Shown: one piece after another, positions 1 to 10,717 of the stretch
Layout of the letters: every line of letters begins with the position of its first letter
How positions within the stretch are numbered: the first letter of the stretch is position 1
NCBI RefSeq assembly: GCF_006494655.1
Contig: NZ_VHIM01000007.1
Span: 62,001 to 126,000 of the forward strand
Length of the DNA: 64,000 bases
Origin: Arthrobacter agilis
GTDB lineage: Bacteria; Actinomycetota; Actinomycetes; Actinomycetales; Micrococcaceae
Direction of reading: 5' to 3'
The notes under the pieces: generated by a model
Database searches by the model: none
Told to the model about the DNA's origin: nothing
What the model saw: the letters and a program-made list of their open reading frames with translations, nothing else
Position numbers and translations under genes: made by a program

Positions 1-33
1 CCCGACGCTCCCGGAAAGGCCCAGCAGCCGTGA
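1..33 (+). CDS. murF: 3' end of murF (partial, inferred)
   Basis: An open frame enters from the left edge and ends at TGA 31-33, reading [10 protein letters not shown]. It overlaps the GTG start of mraY as GTGA, the coupling style used by the following genes. In division and cell-wall clusters the gene before mraY is usually murF (UDP-MurNAc-tripeptide:D-Ala-D-Ala ligase). Only ten residues are visible, so the identity rests on position alone. Confidence 0.4.
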   Translation, partial: PDAPGKAQQP

Positions 34-1130
34 TCGCGCTCCTCATAGCCTCGGCTTCGGCCCTCTTCTTCGCGCTCGTCGGCACGCCCCTGTTCATCCG
101 GCTGCTCGTCAAACGGGGGTACGGGCAGTTCATCCGTGACGACGGACCCACGGCCCACCACACCAAGCGCGGCACACCGACCATGGGTGGGGCGGTGATC
201 GTCGGCTCCGTCCTCCTGGCCTACTTCCTCACGCACCTCATCATGATGGCCACGGGGTCGCCCGTCGGCGGCCCGAGCGCCTCGGGCCTGCTGCTGCTGT
301 TCCTCGCCGCAGGCATGGGGCTCGTCGGATTCGCCGACGACTACATCAAGATCTCGAAGCAGCGCAGCCTGGGCCTCAGTGCCCCGGCGAAGATCATCGG
401 CCAGTCGGCGGTCGGCATCGTCTTCGGCGTCCTGGCCCTCGGGTTCCCCAACGAGCAGGGCCGCACGCCGGCGTCCACCGCGATCTCCTTCATCCGCGAC
501 CTGCCGATCGACCTGGCCTTCGCGGGGACGGTCTTGGGGGCGATCCTCTTCGTCATCTGGTCGAATCTCATCATCACGGGCGCGAGCAACGGGGTGAACC
601 TGGCGGACGGACTGGACGGTCTCGCCGCGGGCGCCTCCATCCTCGTGTTCGGCGCGTACATGCTGATCGGCATCTGGCAGAGCAATCAGAGCTGCGGCTC
701 ACCCGGCGCCGGAAGTGTCTGCTACGAGGTGCGGGACCCGCTGGACCTGGCCCTCATCGCTGGGGCGATGTGCGGGGCGCTCGTGGGCTTCCTCTGGTGG
801 AACACCTCTCCCGCCAAGATCTTCATGGGCGACACCGGCTCGCTCGCCATCGGCGGGGCGATCGCCGGGTTCGCGATCCTGTCGCGCACGGAACTGCTCC
901 TCGTGATCCTCGCGGGACTCTTCGTCATGATCACCCTCTCGGTCATCATCCAGGTGGGGTACTTCAAACTGTCCGGCGGCAAGCGGGTCTTCAAGATGGC
1001 TCCGCTGCAGCACCACTTCGAGCTCCAGGGCTGGCAGGAGGTCACCGTGGTGGTGCGGTTCTGGATCCTCGCGGGCCTGTTCGTCGCCGTGGCCCTGGGC
1101 ATCTTCTACGCCGAATGGGTCGTGGGATGA
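30..1130 (+). CDS. mraY: MraY, phospho-MurNAc-pentapeptide transferase
   Basis: Transfers phospho-MurNAc-pentapeptide from UDP to undecaprenyl phosphate at the inner membrane, making lipid I. The 366-residue protein is about ten hydrophobic segments long, the usual family size. The conserved acidic motif ADDY lies near residue 103, the [15 protein letters not shown] active-site loop near 187-201, and the PLQHHFE histidine motif near 325-331. The GTG start follows an AAAGG ribosome site and overlaps the upstream stop. The stop overlaps the murD ATG (ATGA), so the genes are translationally coupled. Confidence 0.97.
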   Translation: MIALLIASASALFFALVGTPLFIRLLVKRGYGQFIRDDGPTAHHTKRGTPTMGGAVIVGSVLLAYFLTHLIMMATGSPVGGPSASGLLLLFLAAGMGLVGFADDYIKISKQRSLGLSAPAKIIGQSAVGIVFGVLALGFPNEQGRTPASTAISFIRDLPIDLAFAGTVLGAILFVIWSNLIITGASNGVNLADGLDGLAAGASILVFGAYMLIGIWQSNQSCGSPGAGSVCYEVRDPLDLALIAGAMCGALVGFLWWNTSPAKIFMGDTGSLAIGGAIAGFAILSRTELLLVILAGLFVMITLSVIIQVGYFKLSGGKRVFKMAPLQHHFELQGWQEVTVVVRFWILAGLFVAVALGIFYAEWVVG

Positions 1131-2701
1131 GCGGGCCTGACGCAGCGCTTCCGCACTGGGAGACTCCCCGCCTGAAGGACCTCACCACGTGGGACTCCGC
1201 GTGGGCAGGGCTTCGCGTCGTCGTGGCCGGCATCGGAGCCTCGGGCTTCTCCGCCGCTGACACGCTGATCGAGCTCGGCGCCGTCGTCGTGGTGGTGGAC
1301 GGCGGTGCGACCGCGGCGAACGAGGCGAAGGCCGACACCCTCAGGATCGTCGGGGCGCACGAGGTGCTCCTCGGTGCCGAGTACGCCGAACGACTGCCAC
1401 TCGTGGACGGCGTGCAGGCGGACCTCGTGGTCACCTCGCCCGGCTGGCGTCCCACGCAGCCCCTGCTGGCCGAGGCGGCCGCTGCGGGCGTGCCGGTCTG
1501 GGGCGACGTCGAACTCGCCTGGCGCCTGCGTGAGCGGGCAGGCCGCACGACGCCGGAATGGCTCACCATCACCGGTACCAACGGCAAGACGACCACCGTG
1601 GGCCTGACCGAGTCCATGCTGATCGCGGGAGGCAAGCGGGCCGTCGCCGCGGGGAACGTGGGAACGCCGATCCTCGACGTCATCCGTGATCCGCAGGGCT
1701 TCGAGTTCCTCGCCGTCGAACTCTCCAGCTTCCAGCTGCACTGGTCCTACTCCCTCTCACCGCTCGCCAGCGTCTGCCTCAACATCGCCGAGGACCACGT
1801 CGACTGGCACGGCAGCTACGAGGCGTACGCAGCGGCGAAGGCCTCCGTGTACGAGCGCACGCGCGTCGCCTGTATCTACAACGTGGAGCAGCGCGAGACG
1901 GAGGCGATGGTCGAGGAGGCGGAGGTCGTCGAGGGGTGCAGGGCCGTGGGCTTCACCACGGGGATGCCCTCGGTCAGCATGCTGGGCGTCGTCGAGGACC
2001 TGCTGGTGGACCGTGCCTTCATCCAGCAGCGCAAGGACTCCGCCGCCGAACTCGCGGCGATCGGCGAGCTCGGCGAGGTGGTGCCCCGCCACCTCGTCGC
2101 CAATGCCCTCGCCGCTGCGGGGCTCGTGCGGGCGGCGGGTCTCCCGGCGGCCGCGGTACGCGACGGTATCCGCTCCTTCCAGCCGGGCGAACACCGCATC
2201 CAGGTGGTCACGAACGAGGCCGGTGTGCTGTGGATCAATGACTCCAAGGCGACGAACCCGCATGCGGCCTCGGCCTCGCTGGCCTCCTTCCAGTCGGTGG
2301 TATGGATCGCCGGAGGGCTCTCCAAGGGTGTCTCCTACGATGCCCTCGTGCAGGACCACGCCGGCCGGTTGCGCGCCGTCGTCCTGCTCGGCGAGGACCC
2401 GGCTCCGCTCCTGGACGCTCTGCGGCGACACGCACCCGATGTTCCGGTCTCGCTCCACCCGAACCTTCACACTGGACACGGGGACGACGGCGAAGGGTCA
2501 CCCGACCCGACCACCGGCGATGCCCTGATGCAGTGGGCCGTCGCCGAGGCAGCAGGTCTCGCCCGGGACGGCGATACGGTGCTGATGGCACCGGCCGCCG
2601 CATCGATGGACCAGTTCTCCTCCTACGCGCACCGCGGGACCGCCTTCATGGCGGCCGTCGAGGCACGGGGTCTCCAGGGGACAACCGCGAAGGAGTCGTA
2701 A
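1127..2701 (+). CDS. murD: MurD, UDP-MurNAc-L-alanine:D-glutamate ligase
   Basis: Cytoplasmic ATP-dependent ligase adding D-Glu to UDP-MurNAc-L-Ala. The Mur-ligase P-loop GTNGKTTT is at about residues 149-156, and the central-domain residues ELSSFQLHW and [11 protein letters not shown] follow. The C-terminal [12 protein letters not shown] motif sits near residue 368. Length is 524 residues, slightly longer than the 440-490 typical of the family, with an extra N-terminal segment and a Gly/Asp-rich insertion near the end. The ATG at 1127 is chosen because it overlaps the mraY stop; an upstream extension of the frame only overlaps mraY. Its stop overlaps the ftsW start (TAATG). Confidence 0.96.
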   Translation: MSGPDAALPHWETPRLKDLTTWDSAWAGLRVVVAGIGASGFSAADTLIELGAVVVVVDGGATAANEAKADTLRIVGAHEVLLGAEYAERLPLVDGVQADLVVTSPGWRPTQPLLAEAAAAGVPVWGDVELAWRLRERAGRTTPEWLTITGTNGKTTTVGLTESMLIAGGKRAVAAGNVGTPILDVIRDPQGFEFLAVELSSFQLHWSYSLSPLASVCLNIAEDHVDWHGSYEAYAAAKASVYERTRVACIYNVEQRETEAMVEEAEVVEGCRAVGFTTGMPSVSMLGVVEDLLVDRAFIQQRKDSAAELAAIGELGEVVPRHLVANALAAAGLVRAAGLPAAAVRDGIRSFQPGEHRIQVVTNEAGVLWINDSKATNPHAASASLASFQSVVWIAGGLSKGVSYDALVQDHAGRLRAVVLLGEDPAPLLDALRRHAPDVPVSLHPNLHTGHGDDGEGSPDPTTGDALMQWAVAEAAGLARDGDTVLMAPAAASMDQFSSYAHRGTAFMAAVEARGLQGTTAKES

Positions 2702-4113
2702 TGGTGACCACGCCCACCCGTCCGGGCGGACGCAAGCCGCCCGCCGGACCGGGACGGGACGGGGACGCCGGGCGGCCGGCAGCACCGGCGGGTGCGGGTT
2801 CCACGCCCGGGCGCCGGTTCGCGGCCGCCCTCGGCCGGACCAGGCACCCGAAGGGCACGATCGGCGCACCGGAGCAGGCCGCAGAGGGTCCGGGCAAGGG
2901 CCTTCGGCATCGCCTGCGGCGGGGGTGGGAGCTCCTCGAGGGCACCGATCACGCCCCCTCCGGCTCCAGCTACTACCTCATTCTCGGATCCGCACTCGCG
3001 CTGACCGCGATCGGACTGCTGATGGTGCTGTCGGCGTCCTCCGTCGAGGCCATCTCCGACGGCAAGGATTCGTTCGACCTCTTCCTCAAGCAGGCGCTGT
3101 GGGCCGCCGCGGGCATCTTCCTCATGGTCGTGCTCTCCCGCCTCGGTCCGCGCGCGTACAGGGCGCTGGCCTGGCCGAGCCTCCTGATCGCCGTGGTGCT
3201 CCTCGTGCTGGTGCTCGTCATCGGTGTCGAGATCAACGGCAACAAGAACTGGATCAGGATCGGGAGCCAGACGTTCCAGCCGTCGGAGCCCACGAAGCTG
3301 GCGCTGGCACTCTGGTTCGCGGCCGTCCTCGACCGCAAGAAGGCGCTCATCAGGGACTGGAAGCACGCCATGATCCCGGCGCTGCCGCTGGGCGGCCTGC
3401 CGATCGGCCTCGTGCTGATCGGCGGTGATCTGGGCACCGGCCTCGTCCTCATGATGATCGCCGGCGCGGCCCTGTTCTTCGCCGGCGCCCCGCTGAAACT
3501 CTTCACCCTCGCCGGCGTCGCAGCATTGGCCGGCTCCCTCCTGATGGTGGCCACCAGCTCCAACCGTGGCGGGCGGATCAGCGCCTGGCTGCGGCTCAAC
3601 TGCGACGACGGCGCGGACCTGTGCCTGCAGTCGGACAACGGGCTCTTCGCGATGGCGTCGGGCGGCTGGTTCGGTGTCGGTATCGGCCAGAGCCGGCAGA
3701 AGTGGAACTGGATCCCCGAGGCCCACAACGACTTCATCTTCGCCATCATCGGCGAGGAGTTCGGGCTCGTCGGGACCCTCGTGATCGTGGTCCTGTTCGG
3801 CATCCTCGCCGTCGCCACCATCCGGGTGGCCCTGCGCTACTCGGATCCGTTCGTCCGCATCCTGATGGGCGCCATCCTCGTCTGGCTCATCGGGCAGGCT
3901 TTCGTGAACATCGGGATGGTGACGGGCCTGCTGCCTGTCATCGGGGTGCCGCTGCCGTTCATCTCCTACGGCGGCTCCGCCCTCACCTTCACGCTCGCCG
4001 CCGTGGGCGTCCTCCTGTCCTTCGCTCGGAAGTCCCCGCACGCCACCCTCCCGCCGACGCCGGGCAGCAATCCCGTCGGTCCACGCTCCGGAAGAGACCT
4101 CGCCTCGTCATGA
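2701..4113 (+). CDS. ftsW: FtsW, septal peptidoglycan glycosyltransferase (SEDS family)
   Basis: SEDS-family polytopic membrane protein of the divisome that polymerises lipid II together with a class B PBP. A long basic, Pro/Gly-rich cytoplasmic N-terminus of about 85 residues is followed by about ten membrane segments. Family signatures are visible: [37 protein letters not shown] and the C-terminal [12 protein letters not shown]. The protein has 470 residues. The ATG shares one base with the murD stop, and the TGA overlaps the murG ATG. Confidence 0.96.
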   Translation: MVTTPTRPGGRKPPAGPGRDGDAGRPAAPAGAGSTPGRRFAAALGRTRHPKGTIGAPEQAAEGPGKGLRHRLRRGWELLEGTDHAPSGSSYYLILGSALALTAIGLLMVLSASSVEAISDGKDSFDLFLKQALWAAAGIFLMVVLSRLGPRAYRALAWPSLLIAVVLLVLVLVIGVEINGNKNWIRIGSQTFQPSEPTKLALALWFAAVLDRKKALIRDWKHAMIPALPLGGLPIGLVLIGGDLGTGLVLMMIAGAALFFAGAPLKLFTLAGVAALAGSLLMVATSSNRGGRISAWLRLNCDDGADLCLQSDNGLFAMASGGWFGVGIGQSRQKWNWIPEAHNDFIFAIIGEEFGLVGTLVIVVLFGILAVATIRVALRYSDPFVRILMGAILVWLIGQAFVNIGMVTGLLPVIGVPLPFISYGGSALTFTLAAVGVLLSFARKSPHATLPPTPGSNPVGPRSGRDLASS

Positions 4114-5279
4114 CACACCCTTCACCCCCCGGCCGTCCCATGGCCGACCCTGCTGCGTCCGAGGCGTCCGCGGCCCAGCCGGGCGCCCTGTCCGTCGTCC
4201 TCGCGGGGGGAGGCACGGCCGGGCACATCAGCCCGCTGCTGGCCATCGCCGGAGCCGTCGTCGCGCAGCGCCCCGGCACCCGGATCACTGCGGTCGGCAC
4301 CGAAGCCGGCATGGAGACGCGGCTCGTCCCGGCGGCGGGGTTCGACCTCCGGACCATCGACCGGGTGCCTCTGCCACGACGGCCGTCCGTCGATCTCCTG
4401 AAGCTCCCGGTGCGTCTCGTCCGTGCCGTCCGCCAGGCCCGCGCCATCATCGTGGACACCGGCGCCGACGTCGTCGTGGGCGTGGGTGGGTATGTGTCCA
4501 CACCCGTCTACCTGGCCGCATGGATCCGTCGGGTCCCCGTCGTGATCCACGAGGCGAACGCCCGCCCCGGGATCGCCAACCGGGTGGGAGCCCGCATCGC
4601 GGCCCGCGTGGCCGTCGCCTTCGAGGGCACGGGCCTCACCGACGCCGTGCTGGTCGGCATGCCAATGCGCCGGAGCATCGCGGATCTCGACCGGTCGGCG
4701 GACAGCAGTGGGGCGCGCGCATCGCTGGGCCTGGACCCGGACCGGCCCACCCTGATCGTCACGGGCGGTTCCTCCGGGGCGGCGAGCCTGAACAGGGCCA
4801 TCGCCGCGTCGGTGCCGGACCTCATTGCTGCCGGGATCCAGGTCCTGCACATCACCGGCCGGGGCAAGCGGATCGACGGCGACGACGGTGCGCGGTTCAC
4901 GGCCGCCGGGTACCACCAGGTCGAGTTCGTCGACGGGATGGAGCGGGTCTACGCGGCAGCCGACCTCCTCGTGGCGCGTGCCGGCGCAGCCACGGTCAGC
5001 GAGGTGAGTGCTGTCGGCCTCCCCTCGGTCCTGGTGCCGCTGCCCCATGGCAACGGCGAACAACGACTCAACGCGGCGTCCCTCGTCGCGGCAGGCGGTG
5101 CCCTCCTCGTCGAGGACGCCGCTGTCACCCCGAGCTGGATCCGGGAGTCGGTGGTACCGCTCGTCGCCGATGCCGAGCGGCTCGGCGCGATGTCGAAGGC
5201 CGCCTACTCCCAGGGCGTGCGGGACGCGGACCGCCGGATGGCGGAGCTCGTCCTCACGGTGGCAGGAGAATCACGATGA
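4110..5279 (+). CDS. murG: MurG, lipid II synthase (UDP-GlcNAc transferase)
   Basis: Adds GlcNAc to lipid I on the cytoplasmic membrane face. This GT28-family protein of 389 residues carries the N-terminal glycine-rich loop GGGTAGH at about residues 33-39 and the acceptor-side [15 protein letters not shown] and [12 protein letters not shown] stretches. The C-terminal donor-binding motifs are [18 protein letters not shown] and NGEQRLNA. In the last region PLPHGNGEQ replaces the more usual PLPIGNGEQ. The ATG start overlaps the ftsW stop, and the TGA overlaps the murC ATG. Confidence 0.96.
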   Translation: MTHPSPPGRPMADPAASEASAAQPGALSVVLAGGGTAGHISPLLAIAGAVVAQRPGTRITAVGTEAGMETRLVPAAGFDLRTIDRVPLPRRPSVDLLKLPVRLVRAVRQARAIIVDTGADVVVGVGGYVSTPVYLAAWIRRVPVVIHEANARPGIANRVGARIAARVAVAFEGTGLTDAVLVGMPMRRSIADLDRSADSSGARASLGLDPDRPTLIVTGGSSGAASLNRAIAASVPDLIAAGIQVLHITGRGKRIDGDDGARFTAAGYHQVEFVDGMERVYAAADLLVARAGAATVSEVSAVGLPSVLVPLPHGNGEQRLNAASLVAAGGALLVEDAAVTPSWIRESVVPLVADAERLGAMSKAAYSQGVRDADRRMAELVLTVAGESR

Positions 5280-6859
5280 CGGACGGCGCAACGGAAGGAA
5301 CGATGACCGGAACGAACGATGCTGCATCCGGGGGAGCGGCACGAGACCTCAGGAACGCGGATGGCTCCCCTTCCGCCGGCACGGCCCCCGGCGCCGCGGG
5401 ACGCACGGGGCTGCTGGAACCCGTGCACTTCATCGGCCTGGGCGGCGCGGGAATGTCGGCGGTCGCGCGGGTCCTGCTGGGACAGGGGGTCCGGGTCTCG
5501 GGCTCCGACGCCGCCGACTCGCGAACCCTCCGGGCACTGGCGGGCCTCGGTGCCGAGGTGCACGTGGGGCACCATGCCGCCGCCGTCCCGGACCGCGGGA
5601 CCGTGGTGGTCTCCTCGGCGATCCGTCCGACCAATCCCGAGCTGGTCGAGGCGACGCGCCGCGGGCTGCCCGTCCTGCACCGGTCCCAGGCGCTCGCGGC
5701 TGCCATGACGGGTCGGCGTACCATCGCGGTCGCGGGCACGCACGGCAAGACTACGACGACGGCGATGATCACCGTCCTGCTGCGCCAGGCGGGCCTTGCT
5801 CCGTCCTTCGCCATCGGGGGAGACGTGGCAGCCCTCGGCGTCAACGCCGCGTGGGACACCGGTGAGGTCTTCGTCGCCGAGGCCGACGAGTCGGACGGCT
5901 CCTTCCTCAACTATTCGCCGCAGATCGCCGTGGTCACCAATGCGGAAGCAGACCACCTCGACCACTACGGCAGCGCGGACGCGGTGCAGGACGCCTTCCG
6001 GCACTTCGCCGCCCTGCTTCCCGACGACGGCCTGCTCGTCGCCTGTGCCGACGACGAGGGGTCCTCGACCCTCGCCGGCGCCGTCCCGCACACGCGGCGC
6101 GTCCGCACCTACGGCTACGCGCCGACCGCTGACATCCGGATCAGCGCCACGAGGGCGCTCGGCAGCACCACCAACAGCGTGCTCTCGTTCGCCGTCGACG
6201 GTCTCGACGCGCAGCAGGACCTGCAACTGAGCGTGCCGGGTCGCCACAACATCCTCAATGCGGCGGCGGCCTTCACGGTGGCCCTGGAGCTCGGCGTGGA
6301 CCCTTCCGTCGCGGCCCTGGGACTGTCCCTCTTCTCGGGTGCTGCTCGCCGGTTCGAGGCGCGCGGGGAGGGCGACGGAGTGCGCGTGTTCGACGACTAC
6401 GCGCACCACCCCACGGAGGTGCACGCGGCGCTGACGGCGGCGCGGACCGTCGCCGGTGACCATCGCGTCCACGTCTTGTTCCAGCCCCACCTGTTCTCCC
6501 GGACGCGCGAGTTCGCAGCGGGCTTCGCGGAGGCGCTGTCACTCGCCGACACCGCGACGGTGCTGCCGGTGTACGCCGCGCGCGAGGACCCGGTGGACGA
6601 CGTCGGCGGGTGGACGATCACGGACCGCATGCCGGCCCCGGGCTCGGCCTATGTCGCGGACCCGGACGAGGCCCTCCGCACCGTGGTCGGCAACGCGGCA
6701 GCGGGTGATCTCGTCCTCACCCTCGGAGCAGGTGACGTGACGCAGTACGGGCTCCGGCTCGTCCGTCTCCTCATGGACCGTGAGACCACGCCGAGCGCAG
6801 GCCTGGACGGGGCCGGCGGGACGGACCAGCGCCAGGCGCAGGGCGGGGCCACGGGATGA
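5276..6859 (+). CDS. murC: MurC, UDP-MurNAc:L-alanine ligase
   Basis: Adds the first amino acid, L-Ala, to UDP-MurNAc. The 527-residue Mur ligase shows the N-terminal Rossmann motif [13 protein letters not shown] near residue 52, the ATP P-loop GTHGKTTTT near 155, [20 protein letters not shown], and the C-terminal DDYAHHPTE. About 45 low-complexity residues precede the recognisable fold. An in-frame ATG at 5303 is an alternative start, but the first ATG overlaps the murG stop and fits the coupling pattern. The TGA overlaps the ftsQ ATG. Confidence 0.95.
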   Translation: MTDGATEGTMTGTNDAASGGAARDLRNADGSPSAGTAPGAAGRTGLLEPVHFIGLGGAGMSAVARVLLGQGVRVSGSDAADSRTLRALAGLGAEVHVGHHAAAVPDRGTVVVSSAIRPTNPELVEATRRGLPVLHRSQALAAAMTGRRTIAVAGTHGKTTTTAMITVLLRQAGLAPSFAIGGDVAALGVNAAWDTGEVFVAEADESDGSFLNYSPQIAVVTNAEADHLDHYGSADAVQDAFRHFAALLPDDGLLVACADDEGSSTLAGAVPHTRRVRTYGYAPTADIRISATRALGSTTNSVLSFAVDGLDAQQDLQLSVPGRHNILNAAAAFTVALELGVDPSVAALGLSLFSGAARRFEARGEGDGVRVFDDYAHHPTEVHAALTAARTVAGDHRVHVLFQPHLFSRTREFAAGFAEALSLADTATVLPVYAAREDPVDDVGGWTITDRMPAPGSAYVADPDEALRTVVGNAAAGDLVLTLGAGDVTQYGLRLVRLLMDRETTPSAGLDGAGGTDQRQAQGGATG

Positions 6860-7665
6860 CGCCCCGGAAGCCCCAGGTCACACGCCCCCCGGCCCCCCGG
6901 GGAACGGTGTCCCTGCTCGACCGGGCGGACGGTCCACTGCCGTCGGGGACGGTGCTCGACTTCCCGGCTCCGAAGAAATCGCACCGGGTGCGGAACCTCG
7001 TACTCGCCATCACGGCCGTGGTGCTGGTGCTGGGGGGTGTGGTCGCCTACGTCCTCTTCTCCCCGGCGCTGGCCCTGCGGACCATCGTCGTGGAGGGGAA
7101 CGATCTCGTGGGCACCGCCGAGATCCAGGAGACGCTGGCGCCGCTGGAAGGGATCCCGCTCACGCGGATCCCCGCCGACCAGGTCCGCGGCATGCTCGCC
7201 GACAAGGCACCCATCGAGGACGTGAGGGTCGCTGCGGAGCCGCCGTCGACCCTGGTGGTGACCGTGCGGGAGCGCGTTCCCGTGGCCGTTCTCCAGAACG
7301 GCGCGGGGTTCGTGCTGATCGACTCCGAAGGGCGCCAACTGGCGGGGATCGACCGGCGCGACCAGGTGAAGCTGCCGCTCATCGACGGCGGGACCGGTGC
7401 CGTCCAGTCGGAGGTCTTCCCTGCGATCACGTCCGTCCTCGCCGAACTCCCGGTGTCCGTCCTGTCGCGGCTCAACCATGCTTCGGCCTCGAGCGTCGAC
7501 TCGATCCGGTTGTCCCTCTCCGGAGACCAGGGGATCTTCTGGGGGAGCGCCGACCGCAACGGCGAGAAGGCCCTGGTACTGGAGGCGATGCTGCGGATGC
7601 CTGCCTCCGACCCACCGGTCACGGAGTTCGACGTCAGTTCGCCCGACCGACCAGTCACGCGCTGA
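6856..7665 (+). CDS. ftsQ: FtsQ/DivIB divisome protein
   Basis: Bitopic division protein linking early and late divisome parts. About 37 cytoplasmic residues are followed by one membrane segment (about 38-62, VRNLVLAITAVVLVLGGVVA). A POTRA domain follows, beginning ALRTIVVEGNDLVGTAEI and ending VRERVPVAVLQ, and then an FtsQ beta domain. The protein has 269 residues. It is the last gene of the overlapping run that begins with mraY. Neither murB nor ddl separates murC from ftsQ, and ftsA is absent, as is normal in actinobacteria. Confidence 0.93.
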   Translation: MTPRKPQVTRPPAPRGTVSLLDRADGPLPSGTVLDFPAPKKSHRVRNLVLAITAVVLVLGGVVAYVLFSPALALRTIVVEGNDLVGTAEIQETLAPLEGIPLTRIPADQVRGMLADKAPIEDVRVAAEPPSTLVVTVRERVPVAVLQNGAGFVLIDSEGRQLAGIDRRDQVKLPLIDGGTGAVQSEVFPAITSVLAELPVSVLSRLNHASASSVDSIRLSLSGDQGIFWGSADRNGEKALVLEAMLRMPASDPPVTEFDVSSPDRPVTR

Positions 7666-7732
7666 ATGAGGCCGGCGCTCCGGGCGGTCGAGGCGACACA
7701 GAGCGCACCGGAGCGTATCGCCGTGGACGCAC

Positions 7733-7759
7733 TCCGACACGTCCGACACGCCCGACACG
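7733..7759. repeat. 9-nt tandem repeat, three copies, upstream of ftsZ
   Basis: Three adjacent copies of (T/C)CCGACACG lie at 7733-7741, 7742-7750 and 7751-7759, between ftsQ and ftsZ. The third copy differs at its first base only. No function is evident from the sequence. Confidence 0.85.
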
Positions 7760-7774
7760 CGGCGGCCGGTGGTT

Positions 7775-7786
7775 GCAACGCGTTGC
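7775..7786. promoter_or_regulatory. 12-nt palindrome GCAACGCGTTGC upstream of ftsZ
   Basis: A perfect 12-nt palindrome lies 144 nt before the ftsZ start. It overlaps a weak promoter-like pair: TTGCAA at 7773-7778, 16 nt, TAGCGT at 7795-7800. It could be an operator for a regulator of ftsZ; the protein is unknown. Confidence 0.4.
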
Positions 7787-7837
7787 GCATGCACTAGCGT
7801 CGTTCCTAGAAGTTACTTGACATAACGTTAACTCTCA

Positions 7838-7863
7838 ACCTGAACGTTAACGTTGGTTCAGGT
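7838..7863. promoter_or_regulatory. nested inverted repeat and AACGTTAACGTT palindrome in the ftsZ leader
   Basis: ACCTGAAC (7838-7845) and GTTCAGGT (7856-7863) form perfect inverted arms. Inside them lies the 12-nt palindrome AACGTTAACGTT (7843-7854). A second AACGTTAAC copy is at 7824-7832, just after TTGACA (7817-7822), which resembles a -35 element. The cluster is 65-90 nt before the ftsZ start, so it could act as an operator at the DNA level or as a hairpin in the ftsZ leader. Confidence 0.5.
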
Positions 7864-7929
7864 GAAAGTTGAAGCCGAATGATCGGCAGCCCCCGTACAG
7901 CACACAGATTCGAACAAGGGACACAGGAC

Positions 7930-9123
7930 GTGGCAGCACCTCAGAATTACTTGGCCGTCATCAAGGTCGTCGGCATCGGCGGCGGCGGCGTCAACGCCGT
8001 CAACCGCATGATCGAGGTGGGTCTCCGCGGCGTGGAGTTCATTGCCATCAACACCGACGCGCAGGCATTGCTCATGAGCGACGCCGACGTGAAGCTCGAC
8101 GTCGGGCGCGAACTGACGCGCGGGCTCGGCGCCGGCGCGGATCCGGAGGTCGGCCGCCGCGCCGCCGAGGACCACTCGGAAGAGATCGAGGAGGTCCTCC
8201 GCGGGGCCGACATGGTCTTCGTGACCGCGGGCGAGGGTGGCGGAACCGGGACGGGTGGCGCCCCCGTGGTGGCGCGTATCGCCCGCTCGCTCGGCGCCCT
8301 GACCATCGGCGTGGTCACGCGTCCCTTCACCTTCGAGGGTCGCCGACGGTCGAACCAGGCCGAGAGCGGCATCGACACCCTCCGCGAGGAGGTCGACACC
8401 CTCATCGTCATCCCGAACGACCGCCTGCTCTCGATCAGCGACCGCAACGTCTCGATGCTCGATGCCTTCCGGTCGGCCGACCAGGTGCTGCTCTCGGGTG
8501 TCCAGGGCATCACCGACCTCATCACCACGCCGGGTCTGATCAACCTCGACTTCGCCGACGTGAAGTCCGTCATGCAGGGCGCGGGCTCGGCACTCATGGG
8601 CATCGGCTCCGCCCGTGGCGAGGACCGTGCCGTCAAGGCGGCGGAACTCGCCATCGCCTCGCCGCTGCTCGAGGCCTCGATCGACGGCGCGCACGGTGTG
8701 CTGCTGTCCATCCAGGGCGGCTCGGATCTCGGACTGTTCGAGATCAACGAGGCTGCACGCCTCGTGCAGGAGGTCGCACACCCGGAGGCGAACATCATCT
8801 TCGGTGCGGTGATCGACGACGCCCTCGGCGACGAGGCACGCGTGACCGTGATCGCGGCGGGCTTCGACCAGGTCGACGCCACGTCGCAGCCCGCGCCCGC
8901 CGCGGCCCCGGCGTCGAGGCCTGCCTCGGCTCCGAGCGTGGGGGGAGACCAGTCGCGCACCGCCGCGACCGCCGGACTCGGTGCCTGGTCCCAGCAGCGC
9001 AGCCAGAACGTGCAGGCCGTGCCGGCCGATTCCGGTTTCGACGTCGACCTCCCGGCGATCGTGGAGCCCGATCTGTCCGCGGGCCGGTCGGACGACCTCG
9101 ACGTCCCCGACTTCCTCAAGTAG
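7930..9123 (+). CDS. ftsZ: FtsZ, tubulin-like cell division GTPase
   Basis: Polymerises into the cytokinetic ring. The GTP-binding loop GGGTGTGG is near residues 103-110, with the synergy-loop region [11 protein letters not shown] and the conserved C-terminal peptide [10 protein letters not shown] at the very end. The chosen GTG (7930) gives [15 protein letters not shown], the usual actinobacterial beginning, and has AAGGG at 7916-7920 as its ribosome site. An ATG at 7879 in the same frame would add 17 unrelated residues. The protein has 397 residues. It is preceded by a 264-nt gap with palindromes and is followed after 3 nt by pgeF. Confidence 0.97.
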   Translation: MAAPQNYLAVIKVVGIGGGGVNAVNRMIEVGLRGVEFIAINTDAQALLMSDADVKLDVGRELTRGLGAGADPEVGRRAAEDHSEEIEEVLRGADMVFVTAGEGGGTGTGGAPVVARIARSLGALTIGVVTRPFTFEGRRRSNQAESGIDTLREEVDTLIVIPNDRLLSISDRNVSMLDAFRSADQVLLSGVQGITDLITTPGLINLDFADVKSVMQGAGSALMGIGSARGEDRAVKAAELAIASPLLEASIDGAHGVLLSIQGGSDLGLFEINEAARLVQEVAHPEANIIFGAVIDDALGDEARVTVIAAGFDQVDATSQPAPAAAPASRPASAPSVGGDQSRTAATAGLGAWSQQRSQNVQAVPADSGFDVDLPAIVEPDLSAGRSDDLDVPDFLK

Positions 9124-9126
9124 GCG

Positions 9127-9879
9127 ATGAACCCGTCCGTCGGTCCCGGGCGTACGTCCCCCTTCCACTGGGAGGAGGAGGTGCGTCCGGGACTGCGGGT
9201 CGCTTTCACCGCGGCCGCAGCGGGCAACCTCGCGCTGCACGTCGGCTCCGACGCCCCGTCCGTCCAAGCCAATCGGCGGCTGCTCGAGGTTGAGATGGGC
9301 GTGCCGGTCGCGTCCTTGCGCTTCATGAGCCAGACCCATTCGAAACGGGTGGTGCTGGTGGACGGAGACCGGACCCCGACCCGCGGACCCGACGCCGACG
9401 GCCTGGTCTCGCCCCGCGGGGAGGAACCCCTCGCCGTCCTGGTCGCGGACTGCGTCCCGATCATCCTCGCGGACGCGTCGAGGAGCGAGGGCGGGACAGG
9501 AGCGACCGCCGCGGTCCACGCGGGCCGCGCCGGCATCGGGAACGGTATCCTCGCCGAGGCGGTGCGTCTGCTGACCCGTGCTGGTGCGCATGACCTCGCG
9601 GCCTGGATCGGTCCGTCCGTCTGCGGGTCCTGCTACGAGGTGCCGGAGGACATGATGACGGATCTCGCCCGGGATCTCCCGATGGCGGCGTCGCGGACTC
9701 CGCAGGGCACCCCGGCCCTCGATCTGCCGGCTGCCGCACGGGAGCAGCTGAGACGCTCGGGTGTGCGCGTCGAGGCAGTGGCCGGGAACTCCTGCACGGT
9801 CGAGAACACCGGACTCTTCTCCCACCGACGAGCACCGGGCGAGGGCCGGATCGCGGGCCTCGTATGGAGAACATCATGA
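9127..9879 (+). CDS. pgeF: Peptidoglycan editing factor / YfiH-family multicopper-oxidase-like protein
   Basis: Member of the DUF152 (YfiH/YlmD/LACC1) family. Homologues have been reported as purine-nucleoside enzymes and, in E. coli, as removing misincorporated residues from peptidoglycan precursors. The metal-site motifs are present: QTHS (about residue 75), VADCVPI (about 110) and AVHAGRAG (about 130), followed by GPSVCGSCYEV. It has 250 residues, the usual length. It lies between ftsZ and yggS, the order common in actinobacteria. Its TGA overlaps the next ATG. The exact substrate cannot be read from the sequence. Confidence 0.88.
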   Translation: MNPSVGPGRTSPFHWEEEVRPGLRVAFTAAAAGNLALHVGSDAPSVQANRRLLEVEMGVPVASLRFMSQTHSKRVVLVDGDRTPTRGPDADGLVSPRGEEPLAVLVADCVPIILADASRSEGGTGATAAVHAGRAGIGNGILAEAVRLLTRAGAHDLAAWIGPSVCGSCYEVPEDMMTDLARDLPMAASRTPQGTPALDLPAAAREQLRRSGVRVEAVAGNSCTVENTGLFSHRRAPGEGRIAGLVWRTS

Positions 9880-10622
9880 GCGGCGCTCCCGAGGGCGGCC
9901 GGCCGGAGGACCTGTCGCGTCGTCTGGCGCAGGTGAGGTCGAGGATCTCCGCGGCGTCCCACGCCGCGAACAGCAGCGAGCCCCGACTGATCGTCGTCAC
10001 CAAGTACTTCCCGGCGTCCGATGTCCGCATCCTCGCCGGGCTCGGGGTCTCGGATGTGGGCGAGAACCGTGACCAGGAGGCAGCCGCCAAGGCCGCGGAG
10101 CTCGAGGACCTGTCGCTGGCATGGCATTTCATCGGCCAGCTGCAGTCCAACAAGGCGCGGTCAGTGGTCCGGTATGCCCGGAGCGTCCACTCGGTGGACC
10201 GGGTCTCACTGGTCACTGCACTCGGGAAGGCCGTCGCCGTCGAGCAGGAGCGGCGAGGCGGGGCAGGGTCGGAACCCCGGCCCGACCTCGACTGCTATCT
10301 CCAGTTCTCCCTCGACCCGGACGGCACCGCGGACGGGCGGGGAGGCGCCCTGCCGGCCGATGCCGCAGGCCTTGCGGAGAAGGTCGCGGGCACCGCGGGG
10401 CTTCGCCTCGCCGGCGTCATGGCGGTGGCGCCGGTCGATGCCTCCCCGGACGAAGCCTTCGCCAGGCTCCTCATGATCTCGGCCGCCGTGCGCGCCGTCG
10501 ATCCCTCCGCGACCGGGGTCTCGGCCGGGATGAGCGGTGACCTGGAGGCGGCGGTCGCCGCTGGGGCGACACACCTCCGGATTGGTTCTGATGTCCTCGG
10601 TCCGCGTCCGGCCGTGGGGTAG
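9876..10622 (+). CDS. YggS-family pyridoxal-phosphate homeostasis protein
   Basis: PLPBP/YggS protein, a single-domain alanine-racemase-like TIM barrel that binds PLP without known catalysis. The PLP lysine lies in [32 protein letters not shown] and the phosphate-binding [15 protein letters not shown] and THLRIGS follow. ATG 9876 is preferred: it overlaps the pgeF stop (ATGA) and has GGAG upstream. An ATG four codons earlier is possible. The protein has 248 residues. Conserved gene order places it before sepF. Confidence 0.9.
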   Translation: MSGAPEGGRPEDLSRRLAQVRSRISAASHAANSSEPRLIVVTKYFPASDVRILAGLGVSDVGENRDQEAAAKAAELEDLSLAWHFIGQLQSNKARSVVRYARSVHSVDRVSLVTALGKAVAVEQERRGGAGSEPRPDLDCYLQFSLDPDGTADGRGGALPADAAGLAEKVAGTAGLRLAGVMAVAPVDASPDEAFARLLMISAAVRAVDPSATGVSAGMSGDLEAAVAAGATHLRIGSDVLGPRPAVG

Positions 10623-10717
10623 CGTTCCAGCTAGAACGGCGGCACCACAGGCGTCCGGACCGGTTTCGACGGCCCGGGGGGCCACCCCTCATCCACTCTG
10701 TTATGACAGGAGCTACC

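Noticed and set aside
1097-1127. longer N-terminal versions of murD, murG, murC, parE and pepA
   Set aside because: The frames extend upstream but only through neighbouring genes; stop-start overlaps or ribosome sites fix the shorter starts.
7858-9825. 655-codon minus-strand frame over ftsZ and pgeF
   Set aside because: Overlaps two certain genes completely and shows only low-complexity composition.
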